Origin: Primulina eburnea
Taxonomy: Eukaryota; Streptophyta; Magnoliopsida; Lamiales; Gesneriaceae
NCBI RefSeq assembly: GCF_022965805.1
Contig: NW_027331315.1
Location: 91,498 to 155,497, forward strand
DNA: 64,000 bases
Direction of reading: 5' to 3'
The translations under genes were made by a program, and so were the position numbers. This document shows positions 1 through 13,706 of this stretch, piece by piece (within the stretch, counting starts at the first letter, position 1; each line of letters opens with the position of its first letter). The notes beneath the pieces are model-generated. The model was given only the letters and a program-made list of their open reading frames with translations. It was not told the origin of the DNA and did no database searches.

Positions 1-3000
1 GTCCATAGAAATGTCAATCCAAGTTCTTTTATAATAGCACGCAAAAGTGTTCTCAAAGTTCTATTTACAAACTTCAGTTTGTCCATCCGTTTGAGGATGA
101 CAAGTAGTAGATTACAACAATATTGAGCAAAGTTTAGCCCATAAAGTAATCCAAAAATAGAATCCCTCCCCTTCTTAGTCCTAGGCAACCCCAAAATAAA
201 GTCCATAGAAATGTCAATCCAAGTTCTTTTAAGAATAGCACGCAAAAGTGTTCCCAAAGTTCTATTTACAACTTCAGTTTGTCCATCCGTTTGAGGATGA
301 CAAGTAGTAGATTACAACAATATTGAGCAAAGTTTAGCCCATAAAGTAATCCAAAAATAGAATCCCTCCCCTTCTTAGTCCTAGGCAACCCCAAAATAAA
401 GTCCATAGAAATGTCAGTCCAAGTTCTTTTAAGAATAGCACGCAAAAGTGTTCCCAAAGTTCTATTTACAACTTCAGTTTGTCCATCCGTTTGAGGATGA
501 CAAGTAGTAGATTACAACAATATTGAGCAAAGTTTAGCCCATAAAGTAATCCAAAAATAGAATCCCTCCCCTTCTTAGTCCTAGGCAACCCCAAAATAAA
601 GTCCATAGAAATGTCAATCCAAGTTCTTTTTAAGAATAGCACGCAAAAGTGTTCCCAAAGTTCTATTTACAACTTCAGTTTGTCCATCCGTTTGAGGATG
701 ACAAGTAGTAGATTACAACAATATTGAGCAAAGTTTAGCCCATAAAGTAATCCAAAATAGAATCCCTCCCCTTCTTAGTCCTAGGCAACCCCAAAATAAA
801 GTCCATAGAAATGTCAATCCAAGTTCTTTTAAGAATAGCACGCAAAAGTGTTCCCAAAGTTCTATTTACAACTTCAGTTTGTCCATCCGTTTGAGGATGA
901 CAAGTAGTAGATTACAACAATATTGAGCAAAGTTTAGCCCATAAAGTAATCCAAAAATAGAATCCCTCCCCTTCTTAGTCCTAGGCAACCCCAAAATAAA
1001 GTCCATAGAAATGTCAATCCAAGTTCTTTTAAGAATAGCACGCAAAAGTGTTCCCAAAGTTCTATTTACAACTTCAGTTTGTCCATCCGTTTGAGGATGA
1101 CAAGTAGTAGATTACAACAATATTGAGCAAAGTTTAGCCCATAAAGTAATCCAAAAATAGAATCCCTCCCCTTCTTAGTCCTAGGCAACCCCAAAATAAA
1201 GTCCATAGAAATGTCAATCCAAGTTCTTTTTAAGAATAGCACGCAAAAGTGTTCCCAAAGTTCTATTTACAACTTCAGTTTGTCCATCCGTTTGAGGATG
1301 ACAAGTAGTAGATTACAACAATATTGAGCAAAGTTTAGCCCATAAAGTAATCCAAAAATAGAATCCCTCCCCTTCTTAGTCCTAGGCAACCCCAAAATAA
1401 AGTCCATAGAAATGTCAATCCAAGTTCTTTTAAGAATAGCACGCAAAAGTGTTCCCAAAGTTCTATTTACAACTTCAGTTTGTCCATCCGTTTGAGGATG
1501 ACAAGTAGTAGATTACAACAATATTGAGCAAAGTTTAGCCCATAAAGTAATCCAAAAATAGAATCCCTCCCCTTCTTAGTCCTAGGCAACCCCAAAATAA
1601 AGTCCATAGAAATGTCAATCCAAGTTCTTTTAAGAATAGCACGCAAAAGTGTTCCCAAAGTTCTATTTACAACTTCAGTTTGTCCATCCGTTTGAGGATG
1701 ACAAGTAGTAGATTACAACAATATTGAGCAAAGTTTAGCCCATAAAGTAATCCAAAAATAGAATCCCTCCCCTTCTTAGTCCTAGGCAACCCCAAAATAA
1801 AGTCCATAGAAATGTCAATCCAAGTTCTTTTTAAGAATAGCACGCAAAAGTGTTCCCAAAGTTCTATTTACAACTTCAGTTTGTCCATCCGTTTGAGGAT
1901 GACAAGTAGTAGATTACAACAATATTGAGCAAAGTTTAGCCCATAAAGTAATCCAAAAATAGAATCCCTCCCCTTCTTAGTCCTAGGCAACCCCAAAATA
2001 AAGTCCATAGAAATGTCAATCCAAGTTCTTTTTAAGAATAGCACGCAAAAGTGTTCCCAAAGTTCTATTTACAACTTCAGTTTGTCCATCCGTTTGAGGA
2101 TGACAAGTAGTAGATTACAACAATATTGAGCAAAGTTTAGCCCATAAAGTAATCCAAAAATAGAATCCCTCCCCTTCTTAGTCCTAGGCAACCCCAAAAT
2201 AAAGTCCATAGAAATGTCAATCCAAGTTCTTTTAAGAATAGCACGCAAAAGTGTTCCCAAAGTTCTATTTACAACTTCAGTTTGTCCATCCGTTTGAGGA
2301 TGACAAGTAGTAGATTACAACAATATTGAGCAAAGTTTAGCCCATAAAGTAATCCAAAAATAGAATCCCTCCCCTTCTTAGTCCTAGGCAACCCCAAAAT
2401 AAAGTCCATAGAAATGTCAATCCAAGTTCTTTTTAAGAATAGCACGCAAAAGTGTTCCCAAAGTTCTATTTACAACTTCAGTTTGTCCATCCGTTTGAGG
2501 ATGACAAGTAGTAGATTACAACAATATTGAGCAAAGTTTAGCCCATAAAGTAATCCAAAAATAGAATCCCTCCCCTTCTTAGTCCTAGGCAACCCCAAAA
2601 TAAAGTCCATAGAAATGTCAATCCAAGTTCTTTTAAGAATAGCACGCAAAAGTGTTCCCAAAGTTCTATTTACAACTTCAGTTTGTCCATCCGTTTGAGG
2701 ATGACAAGTAGTAGATTACAACAATATTGAGCAAAGTTTAGCCCATAAAGTAATCCAAAAATAGAATCCCTCCCCTTCTTAGTCCTAGGCAACCCCAAAA
2801 TAAAGTCCATAGAAATGTCAATCCAAGTTCTTTTAAGAATAGCACGCAAAAGTGTTCCCAAAGTTCTATTTACAACTTCAGTTTGTCCATCCGTTTGAGG
2901 ATGACAAGTAGTAGATTACAACAATATTGAGCAAAGTTTAGCCCATAAAGTAATCCAAAAATAGAATCCCTCCCCTTCTTAGTCCTAGGCAACCCCAAAA

Positions 3001-6000
3001 TAAAGTCCATAGAAATGTCAATCCAAGTTCTTTTAAGAATAGCACGCAAAAGTGTTCCCAAAGTTCTTTATTTACAACTTCAGTTTGTCCATCCGTTTGA
3101 GGATGACAAGTAGTAGATTACAACAATATTGAGCAAAGTTTAGCCCATAAAGTAATCCAAAAATAGAATCCCTCCCCTTCTTAGTCCTAGGCAACCCCAA
3201 AATAAAGTCCATAGAAATGTCAATCCAAGTTCTTTTAAGAATAGCACGCAAAAGTGTTCCCAAAGTTCTATTTACAACTTCAGTTTGTCCATCCGTTTGA
3301 GGATGACAAGTAGTAGATTACAACAATATGGAGCAAAGTTTAGCCCATAAAGTAATCCAAAAATAGAATCCCTCCCCTTCTTAGTCCTAGGCAACCCCAA
3401 AATAAAGTCCATAGAAATGTCAATCCAAGTTCTTTTAAGAATAGCACGCAAAAGTGTTCCCAAAGTTCTATTTACAACTTCAGTTTGTCCATCCGTTTGA
3501 GGATGACAAGTAGTAGATTACAACAATATTGAGCAAAGTTTAGCCCATAAAGTAATCCAAAAATAGAATCCCTCCCCTTCTTAGTCCTAGGCAACCCCAA
3601 AATAAAGTCCATAGAAATGTCAATCCAAGTTCTTTTTAAGAATAGCACGCAAAAGTGTTCCCAAAGTTCTATTTACAACTTCAGTTTGTCCATCCGTTTG
3701 AGGATGACAAGTAGTAGATTACAACAATATTGAGCAAAGTTTAGCCCATAAAGTAATCCAAAAATAGAATCCCTCCCCTTCTTAGTCCTAGGCAACCCCA
3801 AAATAAAGTCCATAGAAATGTCAATCCAAGTTCTTTTAAGAATAGCACGCAAAAGTGTTCCCAAAGTTCTATTTACAACTTCAGTTTGTCCATCCGTTTG
3901 AGGATGACAAGTAGTAGATTACAACAATATTGAGCAAAGTTTAGCCCATAAAGTAATCCAAAAATAGAATCCCTCCCCTTCTTAGTCCTAGGCAACCCCA
4001 AAATAAAGTCCATAGAAATGTCAATCCAAGTTCTTTTAAGAATAGCACGCAAAAGTGTTCCCAAAGTTCTATTTACAACTTCAGTTTGTCCATCCGTTTG
4101 AGGATGACAAGTAGTAGATTACAACAATATTGAGCAAAGTTTAGCCCATAAAGTAATCCAAAAATAGAATCCCTCCCCTTCTTAGTCCTAGGCAACCCCA
4201 AAATAAAGTCCATAGAAATGTCAATCCAAGTTCTTTTTAAGAATAGCACGCAAAAGTGTTCCCAAAGTTCTATTTACAACTTCAGTTTGTCCATCCGTTT
4301 GAGGATGACAAGTAGTAGATTACAACAATATTGAGCAAAGTTTAGCCCATAAAGTAATCCAAAAATAGAATCCCTCCCCTTCTTAGTCCTAGGCAACCCC
4401 AAAATAAAGTCCATAGAAATGTCAGTCCAAGTTCTTTTAAGAATAGCACGCAAAAGTGTTCCCAAAGTTCTATTTACAACTTCAGTTTGTCCATCCGTTT
4501 GAGGATGACAAGTAGTAGATTACAACAATATGAGCAAAGTTTAGCCCATAAAGTAATCCAAAAATAGAATCCCTCCCCTTCTTAGTCCTAGGCAACCCCA
4601 AAATAAAGTCCATAGAAATGTCAATCCAAGTTCTTTTTAAGAATAGCACGCAAAAGTGTTCCCAAAGTTCTATTTACAACTTCAGTTTGTCCATCCGTTT
4701 GAGGATGACAAGTAGTAGATTACAACAATATTGAGCAAAGTTTAGCCCATAAAGTAATCCAAAAATAGAATCCCTCCCCTTCTTAGTCCTAGGCAACCCC
4801 AAAATAAAGTCCATAGAAATGTCAATCCAAGTTCTTTTTAAGAATAGCACGCAAAAGTGTTCCCAAAGTTCTATTTACAACTTCAGTTTGTCCATCCGTT
4901 TGAGGATGACAAGTAGTAGATTACAACAATATTGAGCAAAGTTTAGCCCATAAAGTAATCCAAAAATAGAATCCCTCCCCTTCTTAGTCCTAGGCAACCC
5001 CAAAATAAAGTCCATAGAAATGTCAATCCAAGTTCTTTTTAAGAATAGCACGCAAAAGTGTTCCTCAAAGTTCTATTTACAACTTCAGTTTGTCCATCCG
5101 TTTGAGGATGACAAGTAGTAGATTACAACAATATTGAGCAAAGTTTAGCCCATAAAGTAATCCAAAATAGAATCCCTCACCTTCTTAGTCCTAGGCAACC
5201 CCAAAATAAAGTCCATAGAAATGTCAGTCCAAGTTCTTTTAAGAATAGCACGCAAAAGTGTTCCCAAAGTTCTATTTACAACTTCAGTTTGTCCATCCGT
5301 TTGAGGATGACAAGTAGTAGATTACAACAATATTGAGCAAAGTTTAGCCCATAAAGTAATCCAAAATAGAATCCCTCCCCTTCTTAGTCCTAGGCAACCC
5401 CAAAATAAAGTCCATAGAAATGTCAATCCAAGTTCTTTTTAAGAATAGCACGCAAAAGTGTTCCCAAAGTTCTATTTACAACTTCAGTTTGTCCATCCGT
5501 TTGAGGATGACAAGTAGTAGATTACAACAATATTGAGCAAAGTTTAGCCCATAAAGTAATCCAAAAATAGAATCCCTCCCCTTCTTAGTCCTAGGCAACC
5601 CCAAAATAAAGTCCATAGAAATGTCAATCCAAGTTCTTTTAAGAATAGCACGCAAAAGTGTTCCCAAAGTTCTATTTACAACTTCAGTTTGTCCATCCGT
5701 TTGAGGATGACAAGTAGTAGATTACAACAATATTGAGCAAAGTTTAGCCCATAAAGTAATCCAAAAATAGAATCCCTCCCCTTCTTAGTCCTAGGCAACC
5801 CCAAAATAAAGTCCATAGAAATGTCAATCCAAGTTCTTTTAAGAATAGCACGCAAAAGTGTTCCCAAAGTTCTATTTACAACTTCAGTTTGTCCATCCGT
5901 TTGAGGATGACAAGTAGTAGATTACAACAATATTGAGCAAAGTTTAGCCCATAAAGTAATCCAAAAATAGAATCCCTCCCCTTCTTAGTCCTAGGCAACC

Positions 6001-7349
6001 CCAAAATAAAGTCCATAGAAATGTCAATCCAAGTTCTTTTAAGAATAGCACGCAAAAGTGTTCCCAAAGTTCTATTTACAACTTCAGTTTGTCCATCCGT
6101 TTGAGGATGACAAGTAGTAGATTACAACAATATGAGCAAGTTTAGCCCATAAAGTAATCCAAAATAGAATCCCTCCCCTTCTTAGTCCTAGGCAACCCCA
6201 AAATAAAGTCCATAGAAATGTCAGTCCAAGTTCTTTTTAAGAATAGCACGCAAAAGTGTTCCCAAAGTTCTATTTACAACTTCAGTTGTCCATCCGTTTG
6301 GATGAAGTAGTAGATACAAGTAGTAGATTACAACAATATTGAGCAAAGTTTAGCCCATAAAGTAATCCAAAAATAGAATCCCTCCCCTTCTTAGTCCTAG
6401 GCAACCCCAAAATAAAGTCCATAGAAATGTCAATCCAAGTTCTTTTTAAGAATAGCACGCAAAAGTGTTCCCAAAGTTCTATTTACAACTTCAGTTTGTC
6501 CATCCGTTTGAGGATGACAAGTAGTAGATTACAACAATATTGAGCAAAGTTTAGCCCATAAAGTAATCCAAAAATAGAATCCCTCCCCTTCTTAGTCCTA
6601 GGCAACCCCAAAATAAAGTCCATAGAAATGTCAATCCAAGTTCTTTTTAAGAATAGCACGCAAAAGTGTTCCCAAAGTTCTATTTACAACTTCAGTTTGT
6701 CCATCCGTTTGAGGATGACAAGTAGTAGATTACAACAATATTGAGCAAAGTTTAGCCCATAAAGTAATCCAAAAATAGAATCCCTCCCCTTCTTAGTCCT
6801 AGGCAACCCCAAAATAAAGTCCATAGAAATGTCAATCCAAGTTCTTTTAAGAATAGCACGCAAAAGTGTTCCCAAAGTTCTATTTACAACTTCAGTTTGT
6901 CCATCCGTTTGAGGATGACAAGTAGTAGATTACAACAATATTGAGCAAAGTTTAGCCCATAAAGTAATCCAAAAATAGAATCCCTCCCCTTCTTAGTCCT
7001 AGGCAACCCCAAAATAAAGTCCATAGAAATGTCAATCCAAGTTCTTTTTAAGAATAGCACGCAAAAGTGTTCCCAAAGTTCTATTTACAACTTCAGTTTG
7101 TCCATCCGTTTGAGGATGACAAGTAGTAGATTACAACAATATTGAGCAAAGTTTAGCCCATAAAGTAATCCAAAAATAGAATCCCTCCCCTTCTTAGTCC
7201 TAGGCAACCCCAAAATAAAGTCCATAGAAATGTCAATCCAAGTTCTTTTAAGAATAGCACGCACAAGTGTTCCCAAAGTTCTATTTACAACTTCAGTTTG
7301 TCCATCCGTTTGGGATGACAAGTAGTAGATTACAACAATATTGAGCAAA
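1..7349 (-). repeat. Monomeric domain of the integrase-derived ~200-bp satellite array
   Basis: About 36 head-to-tail monomers of 200 or 201 bp, nearly identical to each other. The one-base length difference comes from a run of 4 or 5 T in the 'gttcttttaag' part. On the minus strand each monomer reads [18 protein letters not shown] then DSIF. A frame change then gives [14 protein letters not shown], a stop, and [31 protein letters not shown]. These are two segments of a Ty3/gypsy integrase core. The ~63-residue open frames in many monomers start at TTG, not ATG, and are by-products of the T4 version, so I do not call them genes. This part has no ~90-bp truncated monomer until about 7356. Local noise includes a scrambled stretch at about 6285-6330. 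The array runs off the left edge of the window. Confidence 0.95.
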
Positions 7350-10300
7350 GTTTAGCCCATATAAGTTCTATTGACAACTTCAGTTTGTCCATCCGTTTGA
7401 GGATGACAAATAGTAGATTACAACAATATTGAGCAAAGTTTAGCCCATAAAGTAATCCAAAAATAGAATCCCTCCCCTTCTTAGTCCTAGGCAACCCCAA
7501 ATAAAGTCCATAGAAATGTCAATCCAAGTTCTTTTTAAGAATAAGCACGCAAAAGTGTTCTCAAAGTTCTATTTACAACTTCAGTTTGTCCATCCGTTTG
7601 AGGATGACAAGTAGTAGATTACAACAATATTGAGCAAGTTTAGCCCATAAAGTAATCCAAAAATAGAATCCCTCCCCTTCTTAGTCCTAGGCAACCCCAA
7701 AATAAAGTCCATAGAAATGTCAATCCAAGTTCTTTTTAAGAATAGCACGCAAAAGTGTTCCCAAAGTTCTATTTACAACTTCAGTTTGTCCATCCGTTTG
7801 AGGATGACAAGTAGTAGATTACAACAATATTGAGCAAAGTTTAGCCCATAAAGTAATCCAAAAATAGAATCCCTCCCCTTCTTAGTCCTAGGCAACCCCA
7901 AAATAAAGTCCATAGAAATGTCAATCCAAGTTCTTTTAAGAATAGCACGCAAAAGTGTTCCCAAAGTTCTATTTACAACTTCAGTTTGTCCATCCGTTTG
8001 AGGATGACAAGTAGTAGATTACAACAATATTGAGCAAAGTTTAGCCCATAAAGTAATCCAAAAATAGAATCCCTCCCCTTCTTAGTCCTAGGCAACCCCA
8101 AAATAAAGTCCATAGAAATGTCAATCCAAGTTCTTTTTAAGAATAGCACGCAAAAGTGTTCCCAAAGTTCTATTTACAACTTCAGTTTGTCCATCCGTTT
8201 GAGGATGACAAGTAGTAGATTACAACAATATTGAGCAAAGTTTAGCCCATAAAGTAATCCAAAAATAGAATCCCTCCCCTTCTTAGTCCTAGGCAACCCC
8301 AAAATAAAGTCCATAGAAATGTCAGTCCAAGTTCTTTTAAGAATAGCACGCAAAAGTGTTCCCAAAGTTCTATTTACAACTTCAGTTTGTCCATCCGTTT
8401 GAGGATGACAAGTAGTAGATTACAACAATATTGAGCAAAGTTTAGCCCATAAAGTAATCCAAAAATAGAATCCCTCCCCTTCTTAGTCCTAGGCAACCCC
8501 AAAATAAAGTCCATAGAAATGTCAATCCAAGTTCTTTTTAAGAATAGCACGCAAAAGTGTTCCCAAAGTTCTATTTACAACTTCAGTTTGTCCATCCTGT
8601 TTGAGGATGACAAGTAGTAGATTACAACAATATTGAGCAAAGTTTAGCCCATAAAGTAATCCAAAAATAGAATCCCTCCCCTTCTTAGTCCTAGGCAACC
8701 CCAAAATAAAGTCCATAGAAATGTCAATCCAAGTTCTTTTTAAGAATAGCACGCAAAAGTGTTCCCAAAGTTCTATTTACAACTTCAGTTTGTCCATCCG
8801 TTTGAGGATGACAAGTAGTAGATTACAACAATATTGAGCAAAGTTTAGCCCATAAAGTAATCCAAAAATAGAATCCCTCCCCTTCTTAGTCCTAGGCAAC
8901 CCCAAAATAAAGTCCATAGAAATGTCAATCCAAGTTCTTTTAAGAATAGCACGCAAAAGTGTTCCCAAAGTTCTATTTACAACTTCAGTTTGTCCATCCG
9001 TTTGAGGATGACAAGTAGTAGATTACAACAATATTGAGCAAAGTTTAGCCCATAAAGTAATCCAAAAATAGAATCCCTCCCCTTCTTAGTCCTAGGCAAC
9101 CCCAAAATAAAGTCCATAGAAATGTCAATCCAAGTTCTTTTTAAGAATAGCACGCAAAAGTGTTCTCCAAAGTTCTATTTACAACTTCAGTTTGTCCATC
9201 CGTTTGAGGATGACAAGTAGTAGATTACAACAATATTGAGCAAAGTTTAGCCCATAAAGTAATCCAAAAATAGAATCCCTCACCTTCTTAGTCCTAGGCA
9301 ACCCCAAAATAAAGTCCATAGAAATGTCAGTCCAAGTTCTTTTAAGAATAGCACGCAAAAGTGTTCCCAAAGTTCTATTTACAACTTCAGTTTGTCCATC
9401 CGTTTGAGGATGACAAGTAGTAGATTACAACTTATTGTAGCAAAGTTTAGCCCATAAAGTAATCCAAAAATAGAATCCCTCCCCTTCTTAGTCCTAGGCA
9501 ACCCCAAAATAAAGTCCATAGAAATGTCAATCCAAGTTCTTTTTAAGAATAGCACGCAAAAGTGTTCCCAAAGTTCTATTTACAACTTCAGTTTGTCCAT
9601 CTGTTTGAGGATGACAAGTAGTAGATTACAACAATATTGAGCAAAGTTTAGCCATAAAGTAATCCAAAAATAGAATCCCTCCCCTTCTTAGTCCTAGGCA
9701 ACCCCAAAATAAAGTCCATAGAAATGTCAATCCAAGTTCTTTTTAAGAATAGCACGCAAAAGTGTTCCCAAAGTTCTATTTACAACTTCAGTTTGTCCAT
9801 CCGTTTGAGGATGACAAGTAGTAGATTACAACAATATTGAGCAAAGTTTAGCCCATAAAGTAATCCAAAAATAGAATCCCTCCCCTTCTTAGTCCTAGGC
9901 AACCCCAAAATAAAGTCCATAGAAATGTCAATCCAAGTTCTTTTAAGAATAGCACGCACAAGTGTTCCCAAAGTTCTATTTACAACTTCAGTTTGTCCAT
10001 CCGTTTGGGGATGACAAGTAGTAGATTACAACAATATTGGGCAAAGTTTAGCCCATATAAGTTCTATTGACAACTTCAGTTTGTCCATCCGTTTGAGGAT
10101 GACAAGTAGTAGATTACAACAATATTGAGCAAAGTTTAGCCCATAAAGTAATCCAAAAATAGAATCCCTCCCCTTCTTAGTCCTAGGCAACCCCAAAATA
10201 AAGTCCATAGAAATGTCAATCCAAGTTCTTTTTAAGAATAGCACGCAAAAGTGTTCTCAAAGTTCTATTTACAACTTCAGTTTGTCCATCCGTTTGAGGA

Positions 10301-13300
10301 TGACAAGTAGTAGATTACAACAATATTGAGCAAAGTTTAGCCCATAAAGTAATCCAAAAATAGAATCCCTCACCTTCTTAGTCCTAGGCAACCCCAAAAT
10401 AAAGTCCATAGAAATGTCAGTCCAAGTTCTTTTAAGAATAGCACGCAAAAGTGTTCCCAAAGTTCTATTTACAACTTCAGTTTGTCCATCCGTTTGAGGA
10501 TGACAAGTAGTAGATTACAACAATATTGAGCAAAGTTTAGCCCATAAAGTAATCCAAAAATAGAATCCCTCCCCTTCTTAGTCCTAGGCAACCCCAAAAT
10601 AAAGTCCATAGAAATGTCAATCCAAGTTCTTTTAAGAATAGCACGCAAAAGTGTTCCCAAAGTTCTATTTACAACTTCAGTTTGTCCATCTGTTTGAGGA
10701 TGACAAGTAGTAGATTACAACAATATTGAGCAAAGTTTAGCCCATAAAGTAATCCAAAAATAGAATCCCTCCCCTTCTTAGTCCTAGGCAACCCCAAAAT
10801 AAAGTCCATAGAAATGTCAATCCAAGTTCTTTTAAGAATAGCACGCAAAAGTGTTCCCAAAGTTCTATTTACAACTTCAGTTTGTCCATCCGTTTGAGGA
10901 TGACAAGTAGTAGATTACAACAATATTGAGCAAAGTTTAGCCCATAAAGTAATCCAAAAATAGAATCCCTCCCCTTCTTAGTCCTAGGCAACCCCAAAAT
11001 AAAGTCCATAGAAATGTCAATCCAAGTTCTTTTAAGAATAGCACGCACAAGTGTTCCCAAAGTTCTATTTACAACTTCAGTTTGTCCATCCGTTTGAGGA
11101 TGACAAGTAGTAGATTACAACAATATTGAGCAAAGTTTAGCCCATAAAGTAATCCAAAAATAGAATCCCTCCCCTTCTTAGTCCTAGGCAACCCCAAAAT
11201 AAAGTCCATAGAAATGTCAATCCAAGTTCTTTTTAAGAATAGCACGCAAAAGTGTTCCCAAAGTTCTATTTACAACTTCAGTTTGTCCATCCGTTTGAGG
11301 ATGACAAGTAGTAGATTACAACAATATTGAGCAAAGTTTAGCCCATAAAGTAATCCAAAAATAGAATCCCTCACCTTCTTAGTCCTAGGCAACCCCAAAA
11401 TAAAGTCCATAGAAATGTCAGTCCAAGTTCTTTTAAGAATAGCACGCAAAAGTGTTCCCAAAGTTCTATTTACAACTTCAGTTTGTCCATCCGTTTGAGG
11501 ATGACAAGTAGTAGATTACAACAATATTGAGCAAAGTTTAGCCCATAAAGTAATCCAAAAATAGAATCCCTCCCCTTCTTAGTCCTAGGCAACCCCAAAA
11601 TAAAGTCCATAGAAATGTCAATCCAAGTTCTTTTTAAGAATAGCACGCAAAAGTGTTCCCAAAGTTCTATTTACAACTTCAGTTTGTCCATCTGTTTGAG
11701 GATGACAAGTAGTAGATTACAACAATATTGAGCAAAGTTTAGCCATAAAGTAATCCAAAAATAGAATCCCTCCCCTTCTTAGTCCTAGGCTACCACAAAA
11801 TAAAGTCCATAGAAATGTCAATCCAAGTTATTTTTAAGAATAGCACGCAAAAGTGTTCCCAAAGTTCTATTTACAACTTCAGTTTGTCCATCCGTTTGAG
11901 GATGACAAGTAGTAGATTACAACAATATTGAGCAAAGTTTAGCCCATAAAGTAATCCAAAAATAGAATCCCTCCCCTTCTTAGTCCTAGGCAACCCCAAA
12001 ATAAAGTCCATAGAAATGTCAATCCAAGTTCTTTTAAGAATAGCACGCACAAGTGTTCCCAAAGTTCTATTTACAACTTCAGTTTGTCCATCCGTTTGGG
12101 GATGACAAGTAGTAGATTACAACAATATTGAGCAAAGTTTAGCCCATATAAGTTCTATTGACAACTTCAGTTTGTCCATCCGTTTGAGGATGACAAATAG
12201 TAGATTACAACAATATTGAGCAAAGTTTAGCCCATAAAGTAATCCAAAAATAGAATCCCTCCCCTTCTTAGTCCTAGGCAACCCCAAAATAAAGTCCATA
12301 GAAATGTCAATCCAAGTTCTTTTTAAGAATAGCACGCAAAAGTGTTCTCAAAGTTCTATTTACAACTTCAGTTTGTCCATCCGTTTGAGGATGACAAGTA
12401 GTAGATTACAACAATATTGAGCAAAGTTTAGCCCATAAAGTAATCCAAAAATAGAATCCCTCACCTTCTTAGTCCTAGGCAACCCCAAAATAAAGTCCAT
12501 AGAAATGTCAATCCAAGTTCTTTTAAGAATAGCACGCAAAAGTGTTCCCAAAGTTCTATTTACAACTTCAGTTTGTCCATCCGTTTGAGGATGACAAGTA
12601 GTAGATTACAACAATTATTGATGCAAAGTTTAGCCCATAAAGTAATCCAAAAATAGAATCCCTCCCCTTCTTAGTCCTAGGCAACCCCAAAATAAAGTCC
12701 ATAGAAATGTCAATCCAAGTTCTTTTAAGAATAGCACGCAAAAGTGTTCCCATAGTTCTATTTACAACTTCAGTTTGTCCATCTGTTTGAGGATGACAAT
12801 TAGTAGATTACAACAATATTGAGCAAAGTTTAGCCATAAAGTAATCCAAAAATAGAATCCCTCCCCTTCTTAGTCCTAGGCTACCCCAAAATAAAGTCCA
12901 TAGAAATGTCAATCCAAGTTCTTTTTAAGAATAGCACGCAAAAGTGTTCCCAAAGTTCTATTTACAACTTCAGTTTGTCCATCCGTTTGAGGATGACAAG
13001 TAGTAGATTACAACAATATTGAGCAAAGTTTAGCCCATAAAGTAATCCAAAAATAGAATCCCTCCCCTTCTTAGTCCTAGGCAACCCCAAAATAAAGTCC
13101 ATAGAAATGTCAATCCAAGTTCTTTTAAGAATAGCACGCACAAGTGTTCCCAAAGTTCTATTTACAACTTCAGTTTGTCCATCCGTTTGGGGATGACAAG
13201 TAGTAGATTACAACAATATTGAGCAAAGTTTAGCCCATATAAGTTCTATGACAACTTCAGTTTGTCCATCCGTTGAGGATGACAAGTAGTAGATTACAAC

Positions 13301-13706
13301 AATATTGAGCAAAGTTTAGCCCATAAAGTAATCCAAAAATAGAATCCCTCCCCTTCTTAGTCCTAGGCAACCCAAAATAAAGTCCATAGAAATGTCAATC
13401 CAAGTTCTTTTTAAGAATAACACGCAAAAGTGTTCTCAAAGTTCTATTTACAACTTCAGTTTGTCCATCCGTTTGAGGATGACAAGTAGTAGATTACAAC
13501 AATATTGAGCAAAGTTTAGGCCCATAAAGTAATCCAAAAATAGAATCCCTCACCTTCTTAGTCCTAGGCAACCCCAAAATAAAGTCCATAGAAATGTCAG
13601 TCCAAGTTCTTTTTAAGAATAGCACGCAAAAGTGTTCCTCAAAGTTCTATTTACAACTTCAGTTTGTCCATCTGTTTGAGGATGACAAGTAGTAGATTAC
13701 AAACTT
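7350..13706 (-). repeat. Higher-order domain of the satellite array, left of element 1
   Basis: The same 200-bp monomers continue, but truncated monomers of ~90 bp now appear. In each, 'gcccat' joins directly to 'ataagttctatt', which removes about 110 bp. Their 'gccc' lies at about 7356, 10051, 12142 and 13233. The gaps are 2695, 2091 and 1091 bp, that is 90 plus 13, 10 and 5 monomers. Diagnostic variants recur in fixed order around them. These are 'ccgtttgggg' before and 'gacaaatag' after the truncated unit, then a 'ctcacc' monomer, a 'ggctacc' monomer with 'gccataaag', and a 'gcacgcaca' monomer. This is the pattern of a higher-order repeat of five monomers plus one truncated monomer. Confidence 0.9.

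Noticed and set aside
266..13153. Repeated ~63-residue open frames in nearly every monomer as a protein family
   Set aside because: They begin at TTG, exist only in monomers with the four-T run, and are fused pieces of integrase in the wrong frame. They are by-products of the satellite, not genes.
1..13706. CRISPR-like array
   Set aside because: The unit is continuous 200-bp repeat without unique spacers, codes for integrase fragments, and sits in a plant retrotransposon context.
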